NCBI GenBank assembly: GCA_951213105.1
Contig: OX578136.1
Coordinates: 69,802,730-69,866,729 of the forward strand
Length of the DNA stretch: 64,000 bases
Reading direction: 5' to 3'
From: Amaurobius ferox
Lineage: Eukaryota; Arthropoda; Arachnida; Araneae; Amaurobiidae
The notes under the pieces are model-generated. The model had not been told where the DNA came from. It worked only from the letters and a program-made list of their open reading frames with translations, and did no database searches. Made by a program: the position numbers and the translations under genes. Every line of letters begins with the position of its first letter. The first letter of the stretch is position 1. Shown piece after piece: positions 34,217 through 47,349 of this stretch.

Positions 34217-35668
34217 TTGGACATAATCACCAATAATGACCTTAAGGATGCATTGAAATTGGGAACGAAATTTCGTATGCAGGATTTTAAAGGTATAGAC
34301 ATGAAATTTAGTCATGAATTGAGTGATTTCATATATAAAATGGCAGTACGATACAGCATGCCTTTATCATCTTTTAATGAATGGCGCGATCACACTATGG
34401 AGAATTTTTATTTTTATTATCATCAATCTTGTGGACAAGATGAACGTCACACAATGAATAGACGCATACTGGAAAATGTATGGAAAATATTCGCAATTAC
34501 GTATACCGATAAGGTTACATCGAATTTTTCCTTTACTTGTATGAAATATTACATCGATCAACTCCATATCAGTTATAATAACGAAGACATGTATGTTTTG
34601 TTGAAATCAAAACGAAGGGAAATCGAAAATAAAATAAGGGCTTTACATAAACGCATAGGTATCAACATCAATCATATTCGATATCCGTACTTGGTATTGA
34701 TACCAAAACTACACAAAACACCTGTAAAGTTTCGACCAGTAACGGTAGCCTATAAAGCTTATACTACTACAGCAAATACGAAACTTATTACACTTTTAAA
34801 ACCTATTATGACTCAAATTATGCAAGGTGGTTCAGTAATGATTAAAAATAGTGGAGATATAATAAAGTATTTGAACAAACATCCCACAAGCCTGATTTAC
34901 AAGTCTTATGACTTTAAAGATCTCTTTAATAACATAGATCTGAAAGATCTATATGATATTATGATAGAAATCCATAGTCAATATCACCTACATAAATACA
35001 TAGCTTTACACAAATTCAAGGCTATCTTGGATATTGTGCTTTTTGAAAACGTCTTATTCAATGGTTTGAATTATTATAGGCAAGTAAAAGGTATACCTAT
35101 GGGGGGAGGCTGCTCCTCGATGATGGCAGATCTATACCTCCATCACTATGAAAAAGGCACACATATATTAAACGAATTGCCGTATTTCCGTTTTGTGGAT
35201 GATATACTTGTGGCACATCAAAAAACCAATATTAAATTTAACTTCGACTTTTACCCTGCACAATTGGATTTAATTGAAACTCCTGCAGATTCTGCCGATG
35301 AAATTAATTACTTGGATATTATCATTCACTTCGCTGAAGATGAACCCTTGTATACGATACTTTATGATGAAAGACGACATTTCAAGATTAAAGTGAATTA
35401 TATTATCAATTGGAGGTCTAATTTAAGTCAGAAAGTTTTTCGTAATATCGTAATGAATCACTTTATACGGAACGCCCGCTTGCATACTTATAAAAAAGAC
35501 CGTATAAAAAGTGATGTTATATTTATCAAGGAGGCTATCAAACAAGACTATCCCCTTGGATTCCTCAGACATATTTATAATACCTATCATAATAAAACAG
35601 TCAACGCATTTGAAAATGATATTGGCAAACGTTTAGTTTTGGGTTATAAATGGCAACGATGGTGTTAG
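34217..35668 (+). CDS. Naiad copy IV: reverse transcriptase ORF, 5'-truncated
   Basis: A 483-codon open frame that begins just after the CxC/GDL position of the full-length protein (the frame enters from the TA array with 'LDIITNNDL'), so the nuclease and linker are missing. RT motifs are intact: AITYTDKVTSNF, LIPKLHKTPVKF, YDFKDLFNNI, GIPMGGGCSSMM, FRFVDD (Phe for the Tyr of YVDD) and a C-terminal VNYIINWRSNLS. It is closer to copy II than to I and III, but clearly a different subfamily. Without an endonuclease it is probably a dead 5'-truncated insertion whose frame has not yet decayed. The annotated Met is simply the first one and the true protein start is lost. Confidence 0.85.
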   Translation: MDIITNNDLKDALKLGTKFRMQDFKGIDMKFSHELSDFIYKMAVRYSMPLSSFNEWRDHTMENFYFYYHQSCGQDERHTMNRRILENVWKIFAITYTDKVTSNFSFTCMKYYIDQLHISYNNEDMYVLLKSKRREIENKIRALHKRIGININHIRYPYLVLIPKLHKTPVKFRPVTVAYKAYTTTANTKLITLLKPIMTQIMQGGSVMIKNSGDIIKYLNKHPTSLIYKSYDFKDLFNNIDLKDLYDIMIEIHSQYHLHKYIALHKFKAILDIVLFENVLFNGLNYYRQVKGIPMGGGCSSMMADLYLHHYEKGTHILNELPYFRFVDDILVAHQKTNIKFNFDFYPAQLDLIETPADSADEINYLDIIIHFAEDEPLYTILYDERRHFKIKVNYIINWRSNLSQKVFRNIVMNHFIRNARLHTYKKDRIKSDVIFIKEAIKQDYPLGFLRHIYNTYHNKTVNAFENDIGKRLVLGYKWQRWC

Positions 35669-35877
35669 TCCTATACACTCTACTCCCTTCTCTCTTTTGA
35701 CTGAGGGATTTCAGTTGGCCGTTTTACTTTTCTTGTGTGTTGTCACTCTGAATTCTGACTTTGTATGTATACCCTTGCTTTTACAACTTCGTAATGGAGT
35801 CCATTTGTTCCTAGTTCGGACTGTTTTGTGCGTCTTTTGCTTTGACGTTTGTACGGAGATTGGCCTCAGGTATTTTT

Positions 35878-35976
35878 CGGCTCCGGGAGTGTTTCCTATG
35901 GAATAAAAGTCGACTTTTAACCGGGGAACTAGGGGTCACCACCCCCCTAGGCCTTTTCAAATTTCCCTGTTGGCTT
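35878..35976 (+). ncRNA. Conserved 3' UTR block of Naiad copy IV
   Basis: Counterpart of 28873-28973. The hairpin ctagggg (35929-35935) with cccctag (35944-35950) is seven Watson-Crick pairs. Flanking gtcgactt, taaccgg and ccctgttgg are shared. Copy IV then runs through a C-rich and T-rich end to the TA array at 36029. Confidence 0.65.
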
Positions 35977-36022
35977 TTCTCCACCCCCCCCCCTTTTTTG
36001 AGATTTCTTTGTAGAATTTTTC

Positions 36023-36200
<178 letters not shown>

Positions 36201-36394
36201 GTGATTATTTTGTGTCTTTTCAGCATATTTTCTGTTGTACAGCGCCACCTATCGGTGTTTCTGGAACTAATTTTTTTCACTTAATCCCTTTCGCCATGTC
36301 TTGAATAGTATGTTCAACAATTTTGGGGCCTTTACACTGAGTAGTTCGATCTATAGAGAGCTCAGAGTAGGGGAGTTTTAATTCTGACCACCCG

Positions 36395-36433
<39 letters not shown>

Positions 36434-36445
36434 ATTATATATAAT
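36201..36445. repeat. Possible short element between TA arrays
   Basis: A 190-base segment with agcgccacctatcggtgt and ending ctgaccacccggtatata lies between two TA arrays (the second about 36397-36433). The ends look like transposon termini, but I found no second copy in the window. Confidence 0.3.
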
Positions 36446-39400
36446 ATAGAATTAAGAATGTCTGTAATTAAATTTAATTTATACTTGTTAATTCTTCCTG
36501 ATTTGCATGCCTATGAGCAGAGTTCTGTAATTTGATTTGTTTAAATTAATTTGAAGTATCAGTTTAATAAACTAATTATCTTTAAACTAATTATTATGTC
36601 TGCTTTTATAATCTTATACACAACTGGGTTTAATGAAAAAACCCCAACAATATGTAATATCATACAAAATAGTATTGCAATATTTTTTAGACTATTTAGT
36701 TAAGGAACTACATTCATTTTTCCAATATTCTTAATTCCATTTCAATACCACGTGAAATTCTTAGTACATTAATAAGACATGCTTTTGATTAAATCTTGTT
36801 GATCTATTTCCTTTTCATACTCTAAAAATGTCCGTACGAATTTAAAAACCAGTTTTCGAAACGCACCTTTAGCACAGTTTTATTTGAAGAATTTTGTGGC
36901 TAAATACGCTGTTTTAGGCCTGTAAATATATAGTATATGCATAAGAACCCATTTATTCTAATATTAATTAATGTTCTAGTTAACCTTTATGGATAGTTGT
37001 TTAAAAATGCAAATGACAAAAATAGTACGATATAAGAAACTTCCTCTTGCAATTCAGATAGATGTAGAATTACCGAAAACTGGACTGTTTTCTTGCAAAC
37101 TATTTTATAGATGAAATTCAGCAAAAAAAAAAAAAAAAAAAATCATGCAGTTCACTTCTTTGCATTACAATGTTATAGTGTCTCTATTACTTTATTTTTC
37201 TTGAATTTTTTTATATGTATGTTATTTGCTTGGAAGGAAATAGAACTAAATATATTAAATTTAAATTTTCTCGGGTATGTCAACAATTTCCATTCATTAT
37301 GATTTTACGAAATTTAATGTTTGCGTATGCATTACATGGTGATATATAAAAGATTTAAATACTAAAACCTTTATTTTTCTAGAATTTTTTTATATGTACG
37401 TTATTTGCTTGGAAGGAAATAGAACTAAATATATTAAATTTAAATTTTCTCGGGTATGTCAACAATTTCCATTCATTATGATTTTACGTAATTTAATGTT
37501 TGCGTAAGCATTACATGGGGATATATAAAAGATTTAAATATTAAAACCTTGGAAATATATCTCAAAAGGACTCTTTGTTTCATCCATTAGTTGAAGTTCA
37601 TACTAATCTAAATTGGAATTTACCCAGAGTAAGAATTCGAATATCCTAAAATAATTCCAATAGAAAACGAAATAAGGATGAACTTTCTGCATTAATGGCA
37701 GTCCATTATGTCTTCTGCCGGCCTGAATTACACTTACCATTCTTTAAAACGCACCATGTTATATTCGACTGTTTAATGGGTCTTTGGATTTAGATCGATT
37801 TCCGACTCTTATCGGAAATTAATTTTCTAATATTAGTGTGTGTATATGATTATTTAATGGAACTAATATATTTTTGTTTTGAATTGGATTTTAAATTGTA
37901 CTTGAGTTGTCACTGGTATCTACCCTGTTAAAATGCGTTCTCACCGGTATGTGTACAGCAATATGCAACGGCAATAGCAACCGTCCCAGAATACCACTGA
38001 ATTAACCAACCAGTTTCAATATTTGTTGCAGAATCGTCTGCAGAGTGACATAATCAGCTTAATTGACTCTATGCCGCACCAAATATTGGCTTGTATACCT
38101 GCCAGAGGAGGACATACCACTTACTGAAATGCCCTATTTTTGTTGCCACCATTTAATAATAAAACGTATTTTTGCTCCCAAATTCTAATCATTTGTATAT
38201 CTTCTCAAACGATACATACATACCGAGTTCCGCGGCTGTAACTCAATTTCTTATGGGTGGATATAGCTTTTTGTAATAGAATGTATTTCGAACGTGTAAT
38301 AAGGTTAAGGAAGCATTGTAGGGAATTCCCCTGAAAGCATATGAACGGCTTATCGCTTACATTTGAGTTGAGATCAGACAAAACTCCAGTTTTTTACTTT
38401 CTACATATAAAATATTATGTTGCTACGTGCACTAATTATTTAGTTGAATCCACAATGAATATATCTCCTGCTTTTAAATAAATGATCGATACGTACTTTT
38501 TTATTGACATCTAGTATCCATGCACCAGCTATTTTTAAGATAATCACAAAATGCATACCGTTTGTATAATGTGTGTGGTGTGGGTATTTGTTAATCATTT
38601 CGTGTGTGGAGCATAAATATGCAGAAAGTTCTGCTTTACATCTCATATAGTATCATGGTGGTATTTATATGGATGTGTATACTTCACTCAGATCTCTCGC
38701 CGTTGCCATTTTTTATGACTACACTTTTTCCGTTGTAAAGTCCCACATATTAGTTGGTAACTTGTACTCTCCGTTTCCAATTAAAATCTGTATGTGTCTA
38801 TAACTCCTTTGTTGAAATCTTCCTGGGTGAAAGTTTTGAGCCCAGCTCCGTCACGATTCGTTCCATATGACCACAAAGGATTCCTTCAAAGATTGGCGCA
38901 CACCAAGAACATCATTGCGTTTATCTGTCTGAGATTGGTTCTTTGACATACTCTCCTTTTCTCATATTATTGACAGGTTTTGTGACAATCCCGTAGTCAC
39001 GTTAGGTGCTCGTATATGTGCACTTTAGTATAATAATTTGCACACCTCATGAAAAAGGACTTAGAATAACACCATTTCTAAAATTCATAGTGAGAGAAGC
39101 CACATATACTGGACTTTTAAAATAATTTGCAATAGTATGAATTATGAAAAATTAATAACCATACATAGTATTAATTTGAAACATATTTAAAATTAATTCC
39201 ATGTTGTGTCAATTAGCTAAAACCAATCATGCAGATTTCAATCGAACATTTTATTGAGAAACCATTAAATAATTATAGATTTATAGCAAAGTCTTATTTG
39301 CCTTCGCTATATCGTATTTTATATTTTCTAGGATTGCAATTAACGATTGGTATAAGTCTCCTATGAATAATAATTACAGCATATATTCGAAAGACATTCT

Positions 39401-40783
39401 AATAATGGACAAATAAATTAAAAATGAAAAGAAATAGGAAACGTATCTTTAAAACAGTTTATAAAAGGTTCGTAAAATCTATATATTTAAATTCTAAATA
39501 GGTTTCTGCCCTGGTGATGTCTTGAAATCTACACTGCAATTTTAAACAAAAATTCTTGACCTGCAGCACTGAGAATAATGTTTGACTAACTCGAAAATGC
39601 ATTTATATTTGAAATATAATCATTCATTGAATCTAATGTAACTACCATCAGCATGTTTTATTAATCTACATAACTATCTTCCATATTTTGTAAAAGAATT
39701 GAGTCGATTTACTAATTATCCCAAAACTTCTGGCTAACTTGAATTACAACAAATAATTTTACATTGCAATAGCGCGCCCCTTAGACATAAAAATATACTA
39801 GGGGCAGAAATGGTCATTTGAATGAGTTTCGTATAACGCTTTGTATTAGTCGTAACCTGCCTATTTGTTCTGAAGATGCATAGGATAGAATCCTGTGCAA
39901 TTCGTTTTAAAATTTGTTAGAAAAGCAAAGGTTGATATTTTTCACATTAAATAGAGATGTTGAAAAAATGATGAGTTCCTTTAAAATGGTTTACGTAAAA
40001 CATTAATATTTCTAATTATAAAAATAACTGTTAAAAACTATAAAGAATTGAGTTTAAGTTTCCAAATTTCACACAATAAGTCACATTTTTACAACACATC
40101 GGGGAAATTTATATCATTCTAAAATGTGTTAGAGGAGAATGATGACATTTTGTTTATGACGATCATTCGAGCTTTGGAAATTTAACCAATAGATTGTGTC
40201 TGCTTCTCACTATATTAATAAAAGGTAGCTGACTCCGCCGTCGCCACTGCTTGTCAAATTTAGCGTTCTTCGCGTTTCTCTCTTTTGTACCGCAAACACT
40301 AAGCTTAAAAATAAGAAATTTGGCACATTTGTAGAGAAATGTCAGGTTAATAATGCTAGACTAAAAAAACTTAGACTTTAAGATATATTGAATTTCAAAA
40401 TTAAAGAAATATATTTGAGCTTCGAATCCTCGACCTAAATAGATTAGCAAGACCACGAATTTTTGTATGCATGTTACCTACATTGTTGAATTCTTGTATG
40501 ACATTTTGATTTAATTTCGGAGTTATTTTTTATGGAATTTTGAAATGAAAAATTTTCTTCAGTACTTGCAAATATTTAATTGGTCGAGTTGATTTCTGTG
40601 ACTGGTTGCTAGCAGAAATGTTACAAACATAGTCAAAACTGAGTTACTGCATTGAAAACATGAAAACATATATATTTAATTCCAACTACAGCGTAAGTTG
40701 GTACATTTGGGGCAACGTGGACAATGTGAACTCTTACAAACAGGGAGTTTCGCAACTATTGTCGTCATGGACAATTGTGATTC
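36446..40783. other. AT-rich stretch without gene; one tandem duplication
   Basis: Nothing coding recognised. At about 37190-37368 and 37369-37550 a 179-bp unit is present twice in tandem (tatatgtatgttatttgc / tatatgtacgttatttgc at 37212 and 37391) with few differences, a recent local duplication. A run of A precedes it at 37124-37141. Confidence 0.65.
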
Positions 40784-40793
40784 GAATGTAATT

Positions 40794-43700
40794 CTTCTTC
40801 TTCTTCTTCTTCTTCTTCAATGGCCTGACAGCCCAGGATGGGCCCTTGCCTTCCGCAGTATAGAACTCCAGGCTCCCCTATCCCTGGCCAAAGACCTCCA
40901 GTTCAAAACTTTTAAAATTTTAAAGTCCTTTTCCACACAGTCGAGCCATCTGAGTTTAGGTCTTCCTCTTTTACGGGTGCCGAATGGTCTGGCAGAGAAG
41001 ATCTTTTTTGTTGTACGGCTTTCGGCCATCCTGCACAGGTGACCCACCCATTTAATTCTCTGAATCGTGATGTAATTGACTATATCTGGTTCTTTAAAAG
41101 ACTTATAAAGCTCTGAGTTAGTTCTTCTTCTCCAGATGTTGTTACAATTTAAGCCACCAAAAATACCTCTCAAGATTTTTCTCTCAAAAACAGAAATGAT
41201 GTCTTTAACTTTTTCTGTCATTGCCCAAGTCTCAGCAGAGTAGGTAAGAATGGGTCTGATTAAACTTTTGTATATTATAATCTTCGTTTTTCTGCTGATG
41301 AAGTCAGACTTTAAGTACCTTTTAAGGCCGAAAAAACATCGGTTAGCAGCTGTAACTCTACCACGAATTTCGGGCATAATGTCATTGAGAGTATTAACTT
41401 CAGATCCTAAATATCTGAAGTTGCTTACAGTTTCAAACTTGTAAACCCCAATTTCGAAATAAGGACAGTCATAATTACCACAGGGCATATACTTAGTTTT
41501 ATTTTGATTAATAGTTAGATGCATTTTACTGGCTGCGGCCTCTAAGGATGTGAAGGCTTCCTTAAGTAACTCGGGAGTGCGTGCTACAATGTCAATGTCG
41601 TCAGCAAACGCAAAAATCTGGACAGACTTGTTAAAGATTGTTCCACGGGTATTGATGTTAGAGTCTTTCACAATTTTTTGGAGTGCAATATTGAAAAGCA
41701 AGCAGGCCAGTGCATCGCCTTGTCTGAGCCCATTTGAAACAGTAATAGGCTCGGAGAGATTATTCTGAATTCTTACCCTAAGCTTTGTTTCAGTAAGAGT
41801 AATATTAGCCAAATTTATAAGTTTATCGGGTATTAGAAATTCTCTCATAGCTTCAATTAATAGTTTTCTGTTTACTGAATCATAGGCAGTCTTGAAATCA
41901 ACGAAGATTTCTTGGTACGAAGTTTTTTTTCCAACACTTGCCTAATGTTAAAAATCTGTTCAATAGTAGATCTATCTCTGCGGAAACCACATTGGTAGTC
42001 TCCCACAATGTCTTCTGCATAAGTTACTAGTCTGCTAAAGAGTATATTAAAAAAAAACAATTTATAAAAAACGCAAAGAAGACTGATTCCCCTGTAGTTG
42101 GCACATTCCAAAACGTCTCCCTTTTTGTGGATAGGACAAATGATACTCAATTTCCAATCTTCGGGCAAGACTTCTTGGTTCCAGACTGATTCAATGAGGT
42201 GATGGATTTCCTCAATGTTTTGACTTGCTGCACTTTTAATAAGTTCAGAAGGAATCAAATCTGGGCCTGGAGCCTTGCAATTTTTGAGCCTCTTAATTCC
42301 TTCTCTGACTTCTGCTAAAGACGGCGGTGGAATATTGTCAGCGTCTGCAGAAGTATTCGGGATGGTGAAAAACTCATCCTGAGTATGGTCATTCAGTAAA
42401 TCACTAAAATGCTCATTCCATCTATGAAGTACCTCTTTTCTATCATTCAAGATGATGTTGTTTTTGTCTCTACAAGCAGTAGTTCTGGGCTTAAAGTCTT
42501 TGCGGCCAAGATTAATTTCACGGTAGAAAGCACGGCTTTCATTGGATCCTCTGAGATGTTCAACTTCCCTAAACAGATCCTCGTGAAAGAGTCTTTTTTT
42601 TAGCCTATGGATCTTCTTCTCCTGTTTCCTAGATATCTTATATTCTTCAACGGAGCTTCTTGAATGTCGCCTCTGGATAATACTTTTATAGGCGGCCCTT
42701 TTTGCCCGTGTTACAAGAGCGCATTCTTTATCAAACCAATCCTTTGGTTTCAATTTTTCCAAATTTCCCAGTGAGCTGTCAGCTGAGTGGATAATCGAAT
42801 TCTTGAGCAGGCCCCACTTAATTTCCACACTCTCCAAATCAGCAAAGTTTTTAGATCTTAGTTCTTCCCTAAGTGTGGACTGGAATTCTCGCCCACTTGT
42901 TTCGTTTTTCAGTTTTTCACAATCAAACCTTTTTTGCCTCTCTCCCTGTATCTTTCGGGCGTTTGAAATTTTGGCAATTAGTTTAACGATGACCAAGAAG
43001 TGGTCAGAATCACAAGTTGCGCCTCGGTAAGTTCTTACATCCTGGATATCCGAGGCATGCCTAGAATCAATGAGTACATGATCAATTTGATTAAAGGTCT
43101 CACTATCGGGTGAGCGCCAGGTCATCTTATGAATTCTCCTGTGTCCGAACACAGTGCTTGAAATAATCATGCTGTGCTCAGCAGCAAAAACACCAGTCGC
43201 TGTCCATTGTCATTGGTGTTATCATGTAAGCTGTGCCTTCCGATAGTTGGTCTAAACTCAACCTCCTTACCTAATTTCGCATTCATATCCCCCAAAATGA
43301 TTTTAATGTCATGCTTGGGACAAGATCTGTATAGCATAGAAAGATCTTCATAAAAAATTTCCGTCTCCTCCTCTTCCTTGTCCTCTGTAGGTGCATGACC
43401 GTTGATAATACTATAATTAAAAAACCTTCCCCTCAGACGAATTTTGCAAAGTCGGGGAGACTTAGGAGCGAAATCAGTTACTAAGTGTTTTAAACCTTTG
43501 TTCAATAGGAATCCAGTTCCAAAAGCATGTTTTTTCGCATCACAGCTGTAGTAAATCGTGTGATTTCTTTTCTCAATGGTACCCTCACCAAGCCACCGCA
43601 TTTCCTGAATGGCAAGTAGGTCCATATTATACCTGTCAAATTCTTCTATAAGAAACTGCAACTCTCTACTAAAATACAGAGTTCGTACATTCCATGTTCC

Positions 43701-43980
43701 AAAACGCATAGTCCCTAGGCCTTTTCCGGGTCGTTTTCCAGTAGAAGGAGTCCGGGTAATTCTTTCTTTGGATTTCTTAACGAGAAGTTTTTTTTTACGG
43801 GGTGGGGTTGTTAGCCCCACGCCCAACCCCCAACCTGGAGGGCCAGTCCCCTGATATAATCCCCAGGGGCAGGGTATCCGGCTATACCCCCGGACGCTAG
43901 GTACCCATTTTAGTCGCCTTCTACGACACGCATGAGTTACGTTGGGACTATTCTTTCACACCCGGTCACCACACGGGTGG
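40794..43980 (-). mobile_element. Near full-length RTE-like LINE with target-site duplication
   Basis: The element reads on the minus strand. Its 3' end is a (GAA)n tail (plus-strand ttc run, 40794-40818). Its 5' end at about 43980 has the motif aatagtcccaacgtaactca, gtgtcgtagaaggcgac and aaaatgggtacc, familiar from arthropod RTE elements. It is flanked by gaatgtaatt at 40784-40793 and 43980-43989. Total length of about 3.2 kb fits RTE elements. No upstream ORF1 is visible. Confidence 0.85.
40817..43826 (-). pseudogene. RTE-like LINE polyprotein: AP endonuclease and reverse transcriptase, two frameshifts
   Basis: Three minus-strand frames follow one another. 43826-43167 is the endonuclease, with FGTWNVRTLY, IQEMRW, NGHAPT and LGDMNAKLG. 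43170-41872 is the endonuclease end (SDHFLV), a basic linker and RT fingers with KAPGPDLIPSELIK, CPIHKKGD, NYRGISLL and CGFRRDRST. 41848-40817 is RT palm and thumb with GLRQGDALACLLF and FAFADDIDI, then YLGSEVN and a C-terminal region IKWVGHLCRMAE, RKRGRPKLRW. Both breaks fall in homopolymers (T5 near 43190 and T8 near 41925 on the plus strand), so they could be sequencing errors or mild decay. The protein nicks DNA and primes cDNA synthesis from the nick. Confidence 0.88.
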
Positions 43981-43989
43981 AATGTAATT

Positions 43990-44696
43990 ATTATTGCACT
44001 TAATATGTCTTATTATTGATTCTTATCATTTTGTTATCTTTTTATATAAAAAATGTAACACGGTTTTTGTCACGGTATTGCAAACAAATGGAAATACGTA
44101 CGTGTTCTCAAATTTTGCATATTGACTAATACTAGCCCGCAGATAAGCAAGAGGGGTTTGAATTTAATTTAGGCCTTAGTAATTAAATATTAAATAATTA
44201 GGTTTTGCATAGTGCATGCTAGTATTAGCAAATGTTTCATTGCTATAGCCGATTTCCAACATCTCTCTGATTGCTGGCTGGCAAAAATTTCACGTCTACG
44301 CCAAAAAACGTTGGAATACAACATTAGTTGACTTGAAGCAATGTGGCCAATGATATATGACTTACTGTTCATTATTACAAACAATAGTGAAAAATTAAAA
44401 TGTAATTATTATTGTGTTACAATTATATACCTTATTGTTGAAAATATGTAACAAAAAATATTTACACAAATATATCTTGTTGAAAATATTTACATTTTGT
44501 GAACGGAGTAAAACAACTCCAAGATCTCGGAGTTGTAGATCGTCAGTGGACAAAGGGTGGAATTTCAACGTGGGTAGTACACGTGACCAAGGACAATAGT
44601 GTAAATTTACATTACAACTTTTTTTATATTTATAGGTCTAACTTTTCGGTGTCACTTTCATATTGGCATTTATTCTGTAATCTTTTTAATAAATAG
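43990..44696. other. AT-rich spacer
   Basis: No gene or element recognised. Confidence 0.5.
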
Positions 44697-44915
44697 AAAG
44701 GCACTTGATACACTATCATTCGCCTGTACATCGACCAGAATCGCTAACCATTTAGCCGTCACATGAAGATGCCTCGGCGCACCTGTGGGGACGGAATACC
44801 CTGCGCCCAACAATGCAACATCCATGTCCACAGGTGGGACTCGAACCCACAACCCGCCAGCCTATCGAGCATGAGGAAACGCTTGACTTTGAACACTTAG
44901 CCACCGCGTTGGCTT
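44697..44915 (-). mobile_element. tRNA-Ser-like SINE
   Basis: On the minus strand a tRNA-like head has an A box region tggctaagtgttc (44891-44903) and a B box gggttcgagtccca (44835-44848), with the long variable arm expected of a serine-type tRNA between them. The body continues to about 44697 and ends in a T/A-rich tail (tttattaaaaag). The non-tRNA body after the head speaks against a functional tRNA gene. Confidence 0.65.
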
Positions 44916-47345
44916 GATTATGCAATTTCAAGTCTACATTTTTTATTATTTATAGACCGAAATATCAGAGATAATTTTTTTCGACAACAGCCATTTGGAC
45001 ATCCTTTAGACCTAAAGTGGATGACATTGATGTATTTCCCTACTGCGTATGAAACTGCGAAAAACTAAAGTGGAACTATATTTTGTATTCTCTATATCTA
45101 TCAATAATATTATAAAAGTATATTTTACAGAATAAATTATTTTATTTAGTCTGCAGGCTGGGGTATGCTCTTATTCCTTAACTGATCTAGGAAACTGCAT
45201 CGAATGTGGTCGCAGCTAATTGAGATAAATAGAAGACATATTTGAGGTTTATCCTCTCCAGAATACGCTGGCTAGCTATGAGTAAAACGTAAGGCGACAT
45301 GAAGGATCATGGTGTAAAGCACAAATCATTTAATTCAACATTGCAAATGAAATTAAATAGTTAAAAGTTAAAACCCTCAAATATTTATCAGATCTCTCTC
45401 TTATAAAATACTTGAATTCAATTAAAATTATGAACGTTAGCCGATCCATGGTTAAGTACTGGAACAGCAAGAATGATTCAGGTCTTTACACATTGCTATT
45501 AATCATCAACAAACTCAACAGTAAAGTAAAAAATAAATAAAAAAACCGTATTTTAGAAATATATATTTCGCGCAGTAACGCTTGCCAAGAAATTAGCGTA
45601 TTCAACAAAACAATCCGAGACTTTAATATTTTAATAGTGAAAATCAGAAATTATGAAAATTTAAAGAATTAGACAGACTTTTGTTTTACACAGGTAGCAA
45701 TTCGAAAGTGCGTACAGGTAATTTTATAACTTATCAGGAAAGTTAATTTTAGTACACTAAATATCGAATAGCAAAATGTTTCTCAAAATGTTGTTTTTAG
45801 TTTTATCGAGCGTTATATTATTTTTCTTTGAAAAGCGTTAATTTGCGTCAAGACATAGGTTGCGAACCTTTGACTTAGATAGTGATTGATATAGATTCAT
45901 AATTGACTTCTAGTGGCACTAGATAATTCTACTTTCGGTTCTCAAGGTGCCAGTTCTGGTTTTCCCAAACAGTATAATACCTACTGATTTAAATAATATA
46001 AGTGACGCTCTTGTTTGAAATGATCTGATTAAAGAAGAACATATGAATGAACAAACAGTTACACTTAATTGCAAGATGAACAAACTTCAAGAATCCCTGT
46101 TCAGAGTTTTTGTAAACTTATAACTTTACTAGAATCTCAAACTTAGTAAGAACATTTTTCAAAAAATGCTGCTAAGTAGGAGCATTCTTTAAAACAAGCA
46201 GCTTTGTCGAAACTATTAGCTTTAAAGTTTCCGCCACATATTTATTTAGTATTGCGAATAGTGAAAACAATATATTTTTATACTTCCTCCTTTCTGTTGA
46301 TTTTTGCGAATCATTGAATTCACTTCCAATCTGAAATTGTGCTTTATTGAAGTGACTAAGGTGATAAAGTCGGTAATGATAAATTATTATTGAACGATAA
46401 GGACTAATTCGCATTCACTGATATGGCAGCCAGGAACAGCGAGGATCCTTGCACTCAGAAATGAATTTTACCAACGTAGTTGAATGATTGTTGTAAACTA
46501 TTATAATGATGTAGAGCTTGTTTTTTTTTCTGAGAGTGGAGACCCACCCATGAATTTTCAGAGGTATGTATGTAGTTTCAATTTTTGTGGGGAAAATCAT
46601 GAAAAAATAATGACAATTTAGTAATATCTGCTCTTAGTGTGAAAGTTCTAGATAGGTGTCATTGCATTAAAATCCCCCAAATTCCCATGCATTATGTTTA
46701 ATAATAATCAGTACTTGAATGTCAATATGACTGAAAATTAGTAACAATTGTGTTATTAAAAGTATATAAGTGTTAATTGATGAAAATATATTAGGCGAAT
46801 AAATAGTATTTTAAATCTAACAATATGACTTATGATTATTTTAGCCCACTTTAATGTCTGCTTATCTTTTTCAGTTTCCCTTAATTTGGATGTAACAGCA
46901 ATAGCTTCATTTGAGTGGGATCCTTAGTGGGATTAAATTCAATGCAATTATTATTAAATTGTTATAATTTCTAACCTTAATGTTTTATTCGAAATTAAAA
47001 ATATTTTCTTAATATATGAATTTAATTTTAATCTTTAAAATTAAATTAAATTTAAGAAATAGCAAATTTTGACAATTAATTCTATTTTCACATACAGTAC
47101 CAGAATATTTATTCCTGTTACATTACCTGAAAAACATTTCTCGAAGAACATTGTCAAATTTACCTTTACCCACCTAATATTTCGAGTCAAATGTGTAATA
47201 AATTTAAAATAAAAAATATCTATAAAGTAATCCCTTTGTGAATGTTTCTAACTTAAGTATAATTCTATTATTGGTAGCAATTAAATTTGCAATCTCTATT
47301 TTTACCAAAAATGTCTTTCAAGCATGTGTTTCTAAGAATGTATTA
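44916..47345. other. AT-rich stretch without gene
   Basis: No coding, RNA or repeat structure I can support. Confidence 0.5.
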
Positions 47346-47349
47346 TAGG

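Noticed and set aside
44826..44914. Functional tRNA-Ser gene
   Set aside because: The tRNA-like head continues into a SINE-type body with an A-rich tail and no terminator-like T run follows the tRNA part directly.
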